A stretch of DNA of 64,000 nucleotides from Limnoperna fortunei (Eukaryota; Mollusca; Bivalvia; Mytilida; Modiolidae). A program made the translations under genes and the position numbers. The first letter of the stretch is position 1. Each line of letters opens with the position of its first letter. Under the pieces are notes generated by a model. The model was not told the DNA's origin, did not search any database, and saw only the letters and a program-made list of their open reading frames with translations. The stretch spans positions 58,362,074 to 58,426,073 of the forward strand of contig OX104113.1 of NCBI GenBank assembly GCA_944474755.1. Direction: 5' to 3'. Of this stretch, positions 1-11,999 are shown piece by piece.

Positions 1-1030
1 TATGACACAAATGTATGATACAGATGCTCGTTAAAGTAATCTGTCTTACATTTCTAGATTGATATGGCACAAAAGTGAAAAAATGACTGTGATGAAACAG
101 TAGTAGTCTAAATATACTTTCTTTAGATATATATTTATGTATATCCGGTTGGTATCACGCGTCAGTTGTAGACAAACTCACCTCATAATGGAACATCCTA
201 ACATCCATCAAAATTGACTCTCCACTAATAGATAAACAGAAGCAATATATACGTATCTTTGACCATTGTCACATATAGACGCAAAAGAAGTTGGTAATTA
301 ATATTGCTAAGGATTGGTACTGTAGCTCCTTAATAAGTCTGATACTAATATCCAGTGACATATTTATATACATTTGTAGTTATTCCTGCATAAGTTTTAA
401 ACTGTATATATTTGATAGCAAGTTGGTTAGCCACTGGGTGCAATTCAAAGATAGAATAGGATAGGTTAGCCACTAATTATCTGGAACGCCGTATAATATA
501 AAGGTGAGAAGGTTTTCAATAGCATTGATAATGTGCAGTAGATTGAGTTGTACGCTACTTCTATATATCATGAAGGTCGTCCCCCTCGCTGTCTGTCAAT
601 TTACTACCTTAAAGTTTGTATTTTTGCCATTTTTTTATTTAAGTCTCTACAATCCCTTGATTGCTCCTAAATTTATTTCGCGTGCCGGTCGTTGCGTGTA
701 TCTGGTTACACAGAATCCGAGAAAAAATGTAATACGACAGGCAAAAGTATATGGAACGCCACTCAAAAATCACAATGGCAGGTAACTAACTCGTGGTATA
801 ACAAAATAACTCTCAAGAAGACTAGTTAAGCTTAGCAAAAGTCCTTATTACTAAAACGTTTACATTCTTGAGGCATAAAAAATGGAAAAAATGTTAGAAG
901 TCAAAATTAGGAAGCTGAAGATATTATGATTAACAACTACAAGTGTGGACACAGAAAAACGTCTCGCCTGAATTCCGCTTCAGTAACGAAAATAAATTTC
1001 GTCATAAGCATTACATAAATAGCATTAATT
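1..1030. other. No gene recognised
   Basis: AT-rich sequence. The longest open frame (504-785, + strand, 93 codons) has no recognisable motif, no clear splice context and ordinary base composition, so I do not call it a gene. Confidence 0.5.
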
Positions 1031-1870
1031 ATGAGCAGCGGCCTGTATACCAAATATTGTCACCATACTATGCATAGTTACAGAACTTTAACGTAGTCCC
1101 TGAACCGTGAAATTGAGGTCAAGGTCAGGTGACACCTACTAGACACTCATGTACTTTTCATCAGCAACCTATATACCAAATATTGTCATCCTACCATGCT
1201 TGGTTACAGGGGAACAGCAGTAACCTAAAAACTTTAACGTAGTCACTGGACCGTGAAATTGAGGTCAAGGTCACGTGGCACCTACCAGACAGTCATGTAC
1301 TATTCATCAGCAACCTATATACCAAATATTGTCATCCTACCATGCATAGTTACAGAGAAACTGCAGTAACACAAAACCTTTAACATAGTCGCTGGACCGT
1401 GAAATTGAGGTCAAGGTCAGGTGACACCTACCAGACAGTCATGTACTAGTCATCAGCAACCTATATACCAAATATTGTCATCCTACCATGCGTGTTAACA
1501 AAGGAACTGCCGTAACCCAAAAAGTTTAACGTAGTCACTGGACCGTGAAATTGAGGTCAAGGTCAGGTGACACCTACCAGACAGTCATTTAGTAGTCATC
1601 AGCAACCTATATACCAAATATTGTCATCCAACCATGCATGGTAACAGAGGAACTGTCTTAACCCAAAAACTTTAACGTAGTCACTGGACCGTGAAATTGA
1701 GGACAAGGTCAGGTGACACCTACCAGACAGTCATGTACTAGTCATCAGCAACCTATATACCAAATATTGTCATCCTACCATGCGTGGTTACAGAGGAACT
1801 GTCGTAACCCAAAAACTTTAACGTTGTCGCTGGACCGTGAAATTGAGGTCAAGGTCAGGTGACAGGTGAC
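1031..1870 (+). repeat. 146-bp tandem array, about 5.7 units
   Basis: The core ACCGTGAAATTGAGGTCAAG recurs at about 1104, 1250, 1396, 1542, 1688 and 1834, a period of 146 bp with only scattered substitutions (one copy reads GAGGACAAGG). Each unit also carries a block reading ATATACCAAATATTGTCATC. Inside every unit are adjacent AGGTCA half-sites (AGGTCAAGGTCAGGTGA). The first unit is incomplete, with part of its middle missing. The array flows into a distinct non-repeated tail that ends in a hairpin near 2035. Confidence 0.9.
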
Positions 1871-2045
1871 TGACTGGCAAGTACTCATCATAAGCTACCT
1901 CTGTACCAAATTTGATGGACCTAGGGCTTGGGCCTACAAATATATGAAGCAAGAAGTCAAGTGTTTACGCCGCCGCAACCGGATTCCCATACATATGTCT
2001 CGCCTCCAGCGACTTTCGTCGCAGGCGAGACAAAAATTGTATCAT
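1871..2045 (+). mobile_element. 3' tail of the tandem-core element, ending in a hairpin
   Basis: After the last 146-bp unit comes a unique tail with a GC-rich patch near 1968 and then a hairpin at about 1998-2032, with arms GTCTCGCCT and AGGCGAGAC around a smaller inverted GCGA/TCGC core. An array followed by a terminal hairpin resembles bivalve non-autonomous Helitron-like elements with tandem cores. The class is my inference; no terminal CTRR or insertion-site evidence was confirmed. Confidence 0.5.
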
Positions 2046-3782
2046 ATTTTTTCGCGACGGTAAATCCGAGGTTCCATATAAGCGGAGACGTCAAGCCCTA
2101 TGCATGTTTTAAAGATCCCTCACCTAATCCTTGAGAGCATTTGTTGAGGCAAAATTGTTTAATACCGGTATTTGGCATCGATTTGATTTACAAACAAGAT
2201 ATTTCAGGTCCTTGTTCATATGTTAAATGACTTTCATGGTGAGGTGTTCACTTGTGTTGCGTTTAACAACTCCATATGGAAGATAGCTTTTACAATTTTA
2301 CTGTGTGATGCCAGTGAATGTAAATTGTTTGTCTTCTAAGCTTAGGTTATCCTCGAGTACAATTTTATTAAACGGTCGAATTATTAGACTTTGGAGCTGA
2401 TGTGGAGCCGGAACTGTAGGTACAAATGAGTTCTATAATGCTCTATTACTCTACAGCATAGGCGTATGGTCTTAGGGCTTCCTACATGAAGTGATAGAAG
2501 CAATGAACTTTATTTGTGATACACAGTTCCTGCACCTCTGCGCAAGCATGGTGATGAGTTTGGGTCTGCAAATCACCGCCTGTGTGACGCTTCATTTCGT
2601 TGTTATATAAGTAAATGCGAGGATACATTTTTCTGGAGTCTAGGTGCAATCTGATGAACCAGTTTATCATTAATGCAAATGCTTTACAATTATGTAAAGG
2701 TAAATATGTATGTTAGTTGTTGAGCCAGAATAAAACAGATATCTTCAAAAAAAACATCGATGAGCTGAAAATGGCTTTAAGCTATTAAAAACAAATAAAT
2801 GGTAATCAAATGTCACAGAAATATTTAAGGAATATTCCATAAATATCAAAGTAACTATGCACTATACACAAACCGCATACTAGTAATTCAACATAAAGAG
2901 AGTACAGAAAATAAATCACGAAAAACAAACAACAGAAATGACAATTAAGAGGGCATAAGCTACAGGCTTGTAAAAGTCACAAAAAGTGCACCATTATGTT
3001 GTTATGTTACTTTAAGTGTTCTTATTAGCAATGTAACACAAGCAATAGTGCAGCTTCTTTAGGACTGGAAAACACATAAAACTTGTATTAAAGACATCAA
3101 GTATGTTTATGTTTTTATATTTCGTTCTAAGTATTTCAAAAGGAAAACCCTATTAAGCAACTACTATGATTTTAAAAGAAGAGAGATATTTCGAACTAAT
3201 TTGTTTTAACAAGAAATCCTATTTCGCCCCTAGAAGATGGTTTGTTCAGATCTATATACATTTTAGTTTGGCTAAATAGTTGCATTTGCAAATATTATTG
3301 GTCCTTATATGACAATCAGAGCATGCGTATGAAATAATCATTAAAATTTTGTATTTTTATTTGCACATTTCCTCATTACTAGCATTCTGAGTCCACGTCC
3401 GAGAAAGCCTAACAAGGGCACTCTTTCAAGGTATAACGCCTACTGAATGTGCTGCTAACGACGTAAACGCAAAAATAATGTTGAGTGCTATTTCCTTTTC
3501 TTGATTTCCAACACATATGCACCTTATTTAAAAATAACCGTGGGATGGAGCATAAATAGAAAATTATACAAATTTTGAAAAGATGACGAAATTAGATTTC
3601 TGGATCATAATTCATGCAAAGTTCTGAGGTTGTCGTTTGTGCGTTATGTCACTAACATTTATTTCAAAACCAAACACGTTTAAATACTTTTAATTGTATT
3701 TAATGACCTTCAAACATGTCTACTCTGTAGTTTCAAACCCATTAAGCGGATCCTTGAGATTTGTTTGGAAAATTGACTAATC
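2046..3782. other. No gene recognised
   Basis: AT-rich, with short open frames only and no supported splice pairs or repeats longer than a few tens of bases. Confidence 0.5.
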
Positions 3783-3989
3783 CACACCGTATTACATGAT
3801 ACATCAAAACCCAACGGATACGGTCAAAACCCATCTATTCTCATTTAAATAACAAAAGAAAATGATACATCAACACCCGTTGTATAATCCAGTGGGTTCC
3901 GATGTATCATTTTCTTTTGTTATTTAAATGAGAACAGATGGGTCTTGACCGTATCCGTCGGGTTTTGATGTATCAGGTAATACGGTGTG
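3783..3989. mobile_element. Foldback element 1 (about 90-bp arms)
   Basis: The left arm (3783-3872) begins CACACCGTATTAC and the right arm (3900-3989) ends GTAATACGGTGTG. The arms are near-perfect reverse complements around a loop of about 27 bp. This is typical of a foldback transposon or MITE. There is no coding capacity. Confidence 0.85.
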
Positions 3990-5933
3990 TAATCAGAATC
4001 TTCAAAATTTTATGACGGCAATGTTTTCGTATTTTAAATAAACATAGCCAAGGGACATAACCTATTGAAAATTAAGCTGGTTATGATGTGCAAACAGCAT
4101 GAGCAAATGCTAGTAGGCCTTAACACTTTATTGTACTGTTGTATATTTTAATCTTTACGTTACATAAAACATCTTTTCAACTGTTTTTTATTATAATATA
4201 TTCCTTACTATAAAGTAGTAGCACAATCATAGTTTTATCATTCTGAAATATACAATTATATGCAACAGTGGTATCCTGCGTTAGATCATGGACCTCGTCA
4301 TGGTCTGTCCAGTCAGATCGACCGTCAGGTAATCGACACTTAATTTTGTGAAAAATCAAATCTTTTGAATTACTTTTAGAAATTTTTTGAAAAATATGAC
4401 GAAACAATTAAATTTGATCCAATAATTTGGATATGAAAACTAAAGTTATGTGCATCCTTGACGTATTTGTTTCGTTTCTAGATAACATTAAAAAAATATA
4501 AATAATAATAGGATAGACACTATGGAAGCCTGAAGACAGGAATCTTCACCAATGAAAACCGTTTTCATAACTGTAAGAACTACCGTTAATGCAACAATAT
4601 GGGCAACAATAACCCCAACACATAAATGAGAGGACAGCAACACAGAAACCAGTAAGATAATACAAGATAAACCTGGCAACAGATATACAGTGTTTTAGGT
4701 GCTAGCAGTTTGGACAAAGGAATGTTGATTGTAAGCAGATGGACAGTTCATCGTCCAGTTTAGTTTGCATGTGCACTGGTTCCTTACTTAAAATTGAATG
4801 ATATGATGGTCAACTATAGCATTTTCTTATGTGTTATTGGAAATACCTGGACATATTGAAAGAATGAATCCAAATGTAATCCATATGGCAAGAAGAAATA
4901 GACAAAACACATCATACATCAACACCAGTTGTAGACAGTACCATTTGTAAGAGTTCCATTGATACAGATATACCTGTAACAGGATTACGAGCCCTTCTGT
5001 ACAGCAATAACATAAACGTGTTATTAGCTTTGTAAGCAGAGGACTTACTAATTCTGACTAGAGTTACCTCCTCTCTTTGTACTTTCCTTGAAGTAGATAG
5101 CATGGGACAAGTTAAAGGACTACTTGTATGGTTTCAGATTAATTGTAATTCATTTAGTGTACGAATGGCGATAAATTATGTCTTATTACTATGTATGTAA
5201 ACGTATTATACTTTAAGCTAGCAAACCGACAAATGATATTTTTTCACATGATAAATAAATTTACAAATTTATCAAAATATCTTATCATAACAGTAAAGAA
5301 AAATGTCATTATTATCAACGAAATTACACGTAAAAGTACAAAAAACGAAAAAAGGAATTGTAACCGGACTTAGTTATGTTTAAAATTGTATCAATCATAA
5401 GCAGTTAATTCACTAAAAGTTTGTTGTTTTCATAACTGTTTAATAATGCATACATATCTGCTGGATCGCTCAGAAGTTGCGCATTTTCAAACACAATAAA
5501 AAAAGTAACAGAAGTTAAAGAAAATAATGTTAGATTTATAATAATACATTTAATATATATGTCAAACCAAACAATACTTATACCAAAGATGATTCACTTA
5601 AAATGGACACGAATGAAACTTGATGTTCAAAAATGACATGTCCAAATTTGGTTGTTCATTGTTGTTACAATAAACTTCCGTTACCAAATGAAATTATTTT
5701 TTTTTGAACTTTTCAGTTTTTATGGTCCCCTACTATCCTATGTGCCAGAATTATTACAACAAATCCAATAATCAATACAACAAATTCAGTAATGTTGATT
5801 AAGATTGAATTGAAATTATTTCAATAAAAACTGAACTTTTTATTAACATCTCTTACGGTAAACAAAATGGGCCAAAGGAAGCAAACTTTTCAATGTCACT
5901 GGAAAACCTATACATTTTATAAGATAGAAACAG
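3990..5933. other. No supported gene; weak minus-strand open frames
   Basis: Three minus-strand frames of 63-76 codons lie at 4177-4407, 4488-4679 and 4912-5103. The middle one is very hydrophobic. None has convincing donor/acceptor pairs or a known motif, so they stay uncalled. Confidence 0.4.
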
Positions 5934-6005
5934 AGAATTTAACCTTTTGTTGCACCAATGAGCTTAAGATTTTTCGAAATCTACAAAAGGAGTCTTTAAA
6001 CTTGC
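5934..6005 (+). repeat. Dispersed repeat, partner at 7697-7768
   Basis: Shares the phrases GAGAATTTA.CCTTTTGT, CAATGAGCT and TTTCGAAATCT with 7697-7768, in the same orientation. This looks like two diverged copies of one interspersed bivalve repeat. Confidence 0.6.
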
Positions 6006-6017
6006 AAGGTAACCAAG

Positions 6018-6121
6018 GTGCCGTTTCATAAAGCGATCGTTAGCTTAACGTGCACGTTCCCTCGTTTAAATTGCATGGGATAACGAGCACGTTAATTAGC
6101 GATTCCTTTATGAAACGGCAC
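6018..6121. mobile_element. Foldback element 2 (short MITE-like)
   Basis: Ends GTGCCGTTTCATAAAG and TTTATGAAACGGCAC. The inner arms (TTAACGTGC...GCACGTTAA) also pair, so nearly the whole 104 bp can form one imperfect hairpin. Confidence 0.8.
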
Positions 6122-6517
6122 ACAGATAATTTATTAAGTAAATTAAACAATTAAGTACTCTAGTCTCCGTTATGCTAGGTTGCAATGAACATAGAGAAGT
6201 CCTCACCAAAAGGAATCAATCTTAATCTTCTATTTAAATCAGACCATCTTGGATTTAATTCTGTATAATATTGGAGCAAATTCATATTCTGATAATTGTG
6301 TCTGAGAAAATGGTCAATTTAATTCAATCTAACCCCGACTTAAACATGTTTTCAGTCTGTATGTATATCCTATGATTTAATGTTATACAAATGTATACAG
6401 TTTATTGCTTGTTCTCTATAGTGCTATCTGACAAGGTATAATGTCTGCGCCTAACAGACCAGTCAATATGTAAAACTCCTGATGATACTTTGATGCACGA
6501 TCAAACGCAACACAAAA

Positions 6518-6536
6518 TTTATTTTATTTATTTATT
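6518..6536 (-). promoter_or_regulatory. Cluster of polyadenylation signals
   Basis: Four overlapping AATAAA hexamers on the minus strand start immediately after the stop codon at 6540-6542. They fit a polyadenylation signal for the minus-strand gene, although so short a 3' UTR would be unusual and the run may partly be low-complexity sequence. Confidence 0.5.
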
Positions 6537-6539
6537 TAA

Positions 6540-6754
6540 TTAACTACCGATACTTGTACTTTCTTCAGTTTTTGTTGTTGGTGGTATCAGAACCAAAGTT
6601 GGTTTCTTTGTAAGGATGGACGGTAACAAAATGCTGTTCTGAAATGATCCGGAGCCAGGGTGTCTTAAAATAGTCGCCGATGGCGTCGATGAATTTATTT
6701 TTTCTCCCAGGCTAATTGATTTGCCAGTTCCATCATTGTTACTATCTTTATTAT
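6540..6754 (-). CDS. Last coding exon of a minus-strand membrane-protein gene (inferred)
   Basis: The minus strand reads AATATTTTCAG at 6755-6765, a good 3' splice site. A phase-1 frame then stays open for 70 codons to a TAA at 6540-6542, directly followed by AATAAA signals. The predicted tail is rich in Ser, Thr, Asn and Pro (for example STPSATILRHPGSGS and IPPTTKTEES) with no cysteine, as in an O-glycosylated extracellular stalk. The phase matches exon 17347-17421 and exon 30385-30676, so the three join into one open frame of 193 residues. No protein family is recognised. The link across 10.6 kb is inference: it rests on matching phases, splice sites and strand, and there is no transcript evidence. 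An alternative last exon with the same phase is possible at 15944-16173. Confidence 0.5.
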
Positions 6755-7104
6755 CTGAAAATATTCTTTACTTGTAGAAAACAACAATACTTTATTCTAA
6801 TATGACGTGCTTTTAAGGCTTTGAGACCACAACTGTGGTAAACAAATGATTTATCTATGAGCAACACGCGCTGAGAAGGGCGTTTTTTTAAATGGCTGTT
6901 CCAATTACAAAACTGTAACTCCCACCGGAAAGCTATTGCATATGACGTATAAATCTTATAAATAGCGACACGTGCTATAATTATCCGTTGCAATATATTG
7001 TGTGTTACATTGACGGAACAGCCAGTTTATGGCGGAAATGATGTTTTCTATAGGTACGAAAATATTATAAATGAACTCTAATTGTCTTATTAGATAGAAA
7101 TAAT

Positions 7105-7247
7105 TCACGGAGGCTGTGATTTATCATTGTTTTACCACGGGATGACCATTTATGTCGTTATCTTATCCCTCGCTATCGCTCGTGATAAAATAATACGACT
7201 TAAATGGTCATTCGTGGTAAAACAATGATAAACCACAACCTCCGTGA
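7105..7247. mobile_element. Foldback element 3, complete copy
   Basis: Begins TCACGGAGGCTGTG and ends ACAACCTCCGTGA. The arms of about 55 bp also share the TTTTACCACG and AATGGTCA blocks as reverse complements. The centre contains a palindromic CTCGCTATCGCTCG patch. A related, broken copy lies at 8042-8140. Confidence 0.85.
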
Positions 7248-7521
7248 TTTGTTTCTTAAATAACCAATGAATTCAAAATTAAATTATATTCCTTTACTTC
7301 TTGTTGTCATATTACTAAAAATGTATGATTTGATAACAATATACTAGGACAATACAATAACTGAACTATTTACAATTACGAGTATTCATTTATTTATACA
7401 TCTTCGTATCTGCTTACATGTTTAGATATCAGTAGGCATAATTTTATTAAATTGTAGTATCTTAAATTGTATGTTACAACTTTGAGTTTAAACACAAATT
7501 TCCACCTTAATACACGAGATG
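7248..7521. other. No gene recognised
   Basis: AT-rich intron-like sequence within the inferred minus-strand gene; nothing supported. Confidence 0.5.
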
Positions 7522-8040
7522 GTTGATTAATTGATTGATTTGATGTCTGCTTTACGTCCAGTGAGCACTATTTTTAGCTATATTCAGGACGAGAACAAGT
7601 TAACAAACAATTAATCAAAGGAAAATGGGGGTGGATGAGACACAGGGAACATAATGTAGACTGCGACTGGAAAAGTATAAAGTTTTGGGTAGGAGCGGAG
7701 AATTTAGCCTTTTGTAGCGGCTACAATGAGCTCTTTTTCGAAATCTTCAAAAAGGTGTCTTTATGGCGGAAGGATGGTTGCACTCTCCAAACATGTTACA
7801 CACTACGATCCGCGGCCAGGCTTTCCGTATTATGACCTGACAAACCCCCAACCAACGAGAGAGTCTCACCTATCATCCACAGGGGACGCGCTGGGCGGCT
7901 CCGTGGGTCGAGCACTGGGAACCCTCCCAGTACACGAGATGGTATTTAACTTGAAACGCTGCTATCCGAAACTTAAAAATAATGATAGGGCTTTATATAT
8001 CAATTCGATCGATCTATTGCTTGATTGAATAAACCAACAA
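7522..8040 (+). repeat. SINE-like and related interspersed repeat sequence
   Basis: The start has TTGATTGATT, then TTACGTCCAGTGAGCA and ATTCAGGACGAGAAC, phrases I recognise from a widespread bivalve short interspersed element. The rest contains the repeat shared with 5934-6005. The open frames at 7635-7835 and 7726-8028 lie inside this repeat and are not genes. Element ends were not fixed. Confidence 0.55.
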
Positions 8041-8041
8041 T

Positions 8042-8140
8042 TCACGGAGGCTGTGATTTTTAATTGTTTTACCACGGATTGGCCATTTATGTCGCAATAT
8101 TTTATCTCGAACGATAGCGAGGCACGTAACGACATTTATT
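8042..8140 (+). mobile_element. Foldback element 3, solo left arm
   Basis: Begins TCACGGAGGCTGTGATTTTT and continues through TTTTACCACGGATTGGCCA to a diverged centre (CGATAGCGAGG). It matches the left arm of 7105-7247, but the right arm is missing, so it is a truncated copy. Confidence 0.75.
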
Positions 8141-8263
8141 AATTATGAAGATTATCAGATGTTTAAGTAGAAGTTCATGTTTACAGTTTATGTGAGGTTA
8201 AAAAGCTGCAAAAGAAAATTTGAGAAGAACCCTGGTAATATAATATTGGATTATGCTACAAAT

Positions 8264-8339
8264 TCTAAACATATTTGAAAATTATGAAAATGCTAATAAA
8301 ATCTAAACATATTTGAAAATTATGAAAATGCTAATAAAA
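8264..8339 (+). repeat. 38-bp direct duplication
   Basis: The 38-bp unit beginning TCTAAACATATTTGAAAATT occurs twice head to tail (8264-8301 and 8302-8339) without a mismatch, so it is a recent local duplication. Confidence 0.9.
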
Positions 8340-8376
8340 TCAAATAAAGGCTGTTCTAATATTAAGAATATAATTC

Positions 8377-9008
8377 CAGACGCGGATACAGGATTTTAAG
8401 TTAGAGGGGCGCACCAAACGGTTGAGGGGTCTAGTGGCAGCCTAAGGCACCCAGCGGGTGCAGGGCCTTGGTTGCGGGCTAAGGGACAGCACCCCGGAAG
8501 CTCTAAAGAGATAGCTTCAAATGGGTCATTTTAGATCTACAAAAGGAACATAAGCTCTTTTCGTGTTCGTACGGGTATTATTTTCTTTTCAGATGCTTAT
8601 TATTTGAACATGTTGCGATTTTAGATACATGGTCTTCATAAATATTCTTTAGTTCATTACTTGTTATCGCTGTTTTTATGTTTATTTGTTTAAACATTTA
8701 ACTAGAGTGTCTTTTGTTCGATAAATAAAAATATTGAGACATTTACTGTAAGGGACTAAGGAACACATTGAAATCGATTCATTGTTTTCATTGTTTTTTC
8801 GACAAATAAAATGAAAACAAAACTGTTTTTACTTGAGATTCGCAAAAATACGACGGAAATTTGAATTACAACATAGCACCATTGACATGATGGAAGAAGA
8901 TAATAAAACCCGTGTTTACCCGTCCGACGAGGGGTTTTTGTGTTTTTCTCTGCCTTTTTTGTTTAGGGGGATGGGGCGCTGGCTGAGCCCCGCCTTAATT
9001 CACGTCTG
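8377..9008 (+). mobile_element. Non-autonomous TIR transposon with AATTC target duplication
   Basis: Starts CAGACGCGGATACAGG and ends TTCACGTCTG, giving short imperfect terminal inverted repeats (CAGACG at both ends). It is flanked on both sides by AATTC (8372-8376 and 9009-9013), a candidate 5-bp target duplication. It carries no coding capacity. A second, 3'-truncated copy lies at 23669-23880, sharing the GCGGATACA.G and GAGGGGCGCACCAAA phrases. It sits immediately 5' of the Jockey-like fragment. Confidence 0.7.
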
Positions 9009-9474
9009 AATTCAAAGATTTTGAACTTAAGACAAATATACATTTAAACAATATTGTTATCAGTAAAGAAGAAATTGTTGATGTAATAAAAATCTTAGAA
9101 CCTAATAAAGGATCAGGGCCAGACATAATAAGTCACAAAATGTTAAAAATGTGTCCTGACAAAATACCCATGCAAATATTCATCTAGTTGGAAACTGCAA
9201 ATGTTATTGCAATACTCAAAAAAGGGAGTTAATTCAATACCATCTTATTGTAGACCAATATCACTCATTAGCTGCATAGGGAAAATAATGGAACGTGTTA
9301 TTTATAAATATGTTTTAATCACATGCATAGAAATAATGTATTATATAAATATCAGTCAGGTTTTCTTCACAACTGTTCCTCACTCTATCAGTAGTTAGAA
9401 ATATAAAATTGTATTTTAAATTCACTCGAGAATAAGGATCTAAATTGCTTTGTTTTCTGTGATTTTTCTAAAAC

Positions 9475-9973
<499 letters not shown>

Positions 9974-10164
9974 CTGGCGTAATGAATTTGTCACCTTGGT
10001 ATTTTGATTACATCTTGTTGGAATATTTGAGCAAAGCAAAGTAACAGCACGGCACGTCCGCGGCTGGCGGACTTGTGAAGGAACTATTTTGGGTTAAGTT
10101 GGAAATTAGAAATTTCAAGATCAATATGTTATGACTTGTTTACGTCATTTATTTATATTGACAT

Positions 10165-10244
10165 TCAATGACTAAGGCCATTCGTTGGTCAGTCTTTGTC
10201 TAAATTTTTGACAAGAAACACCGTCATTTGTATCGTTGCATAAT
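10165..10244 (+). repeat. 80-bp direct repeat, copy 2
   Basis: Exact copy of 9656-9735 located 191 bp beyond the right inverted arm, next to a TA-rich flank. It suggests that the inserted unit ends here rather than at the inverted arm. Confidence 0.95.
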
Positions 10245-11171
10245 ATATATATAATTATATAATTATATATATAATTATTTAAATTAAAATTGTTTGGTGT
10301 GAATGAAAATTTATTAGAATCGTTTAAAAACTATTTAAATAATATGCAGCAGAGAGTAGTTATAAAGCAATCATTTCAGGGCTTTGTAATGTGATTGCTC
10401 AAGGAGCAGTACTATAGGTACATTACTATTTATTATATATATTAATGATATAGCCGAAAATCTTGTTTCTCTTTGCAGACTTTTTGCTGACGACACGTCG
10501 TTCAGCTATTCTAGTCGTTACGTTTCACTGATACAATCTGCAATTGATCACGATTGGTCAAGAAAATGGTTAATGTCGTTTAAACCCGAAAAAAAAATCA
10601 GAAATTATTTTATTTTCAAATATATCACAGCCAGAAATGAGATTTTCATGACATAATATATAGATATTTCAGTTAATACTTTTCATAAACATCTAGGAGT
10701 CACTAGTGTTTCAAGGTACCTAAATGTAATAAGAAAACTTAAATACAAACTTAATAGAAAATATCTAGACTAATAAAGTCTTTATAAGACTACTTTTTGA
10801 GTATGCCTGTGAAGTTTGGGACAACGTGGGTGTGGGTTACTGTAATAAACTCGAGCAACTGCAGCTGGAGGCTGCTCGAATTGTCACCGGCCTACACAGT
10901 TTTACTAATAAAATTAATATTTATACTGAAACTGGGTGGGAGCCTTTGCCCGAGCGTAGGAAACGTAAAAAGCTACACATGTTTTATAATAAACAACATA
11001 GCTCTAAATCAGCATATCTATGTAATCTAATACCACCAACTATACAAAGCACTTCGGTGTATCGCTTGCGTAACGAATAATAACATTATGACTCCCTATT
11101 GTAGATTGTCCCTGACTAGCGAATCGTTCATACCATCAACTATTCAACAGAACCCTGCTGAAAGACAAAGT

Positions 11172-11990
11172 TTGTTTTAAGTGCTGCCACTAAAATAAGC
11201 ATGTAAGCCGGGGTTGTCCCATCAGTGTTTCATGCAAGGAGTGTGGTAGTAAACAGCATACCACGGCTCTTCAAAAGCAACAAAGCTGCTTCTAAATCAG
11301 TGCCCGCACAAAACACAGGGGGGGGGGGGGGAGCAACACTATCGTTAACACGGTCAACCCATCCTGCACGGAATATGTTAAGAGTATGGTGGAAAATCTT
11401 GTGCAAAAATACTTTCAGTTAACGTGTTTCACAAGGACCTCCTGGATACACGAATAAAATGTACGCCATAATCGATTACCAGATCAACAGGTCTTGAGTC
11501 TCTCCAGAATTCTTTCAGTATGCCCATGTACAAGACGTTCCAGAGACATATACGCTTTCCACCTGCTATGGAAAAATCACAACTTCTGGAAGACGAGGTA
11601 AGGACTTTATAGTAACTACAATCCGTGGCAGCCACCAATTAGTTTTACCAGTTCTTATAGAATGCAACAATATCTCCGACAACAGGAACGAGATTCCGAC
11701 ACCCGATATTGCAAAACAACACCCTCACTTAAGAGAAATAGCAAAACACCTTTGGATGTTAGTTGCAGTGTCATGCTTCTCATCAGTCTACCGGAATTTC
11801 ATCACGTGCACGATCAAAAGCTTGGACACTTAAAAGCCCTATACGCCCAACGACCCAAACTTGGCAGGGTCGTAGTGGGTGAAACATGCTTAAACCAGCA
11901 ACATGCACCCACCGACATCAATGTAAACAGGACGTATGTCGCTCTACGGTTTTAAAACCTTGCGAAAACAACTTTGAGATACGGGAACTA
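11172..11990 (+). pseudogene. BEL/Pao gag zinc knuckles and protease region
   Basis: 11172-11275 translates, with one stop, to a double zinc-knuckle block: CFKCCH then NKHVSRGC, followed by SCKECGSKQHTTAL. The first knuckle fits CX2C...H...C and the second CX2C...H. From 11430 the frame reads MYAIIDYQINRS, then TYTLSTCYGK and VLPVLIECNNI, then NEIPTPDIAKQHPHL, the usual order of the aspartic-protease-like domain of BEL polyproteins. The catalytic Asp-Asp-Gln is altered to Asp-Tyr-Gln. Continuing pieces (EFHHVHDQKLG, LGRVVVGETCL) lie in another frame at 11797-11895. Several frameshifts, no intact product. Confidence 0.8.
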
Positions 11991-11999
11991 TTACCGAAG

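Noticed and set aside
504..785. 93-codon plus-strand open frame
   Set aside because: No motif, no splice context, composition like the flanks.
4177..5103. Minus-strand hydrophobic and basic frames that could be exons of a membrane protein
   Set aside because: No convincing donor/acceptor pairs in matching phase and no recognisable family.
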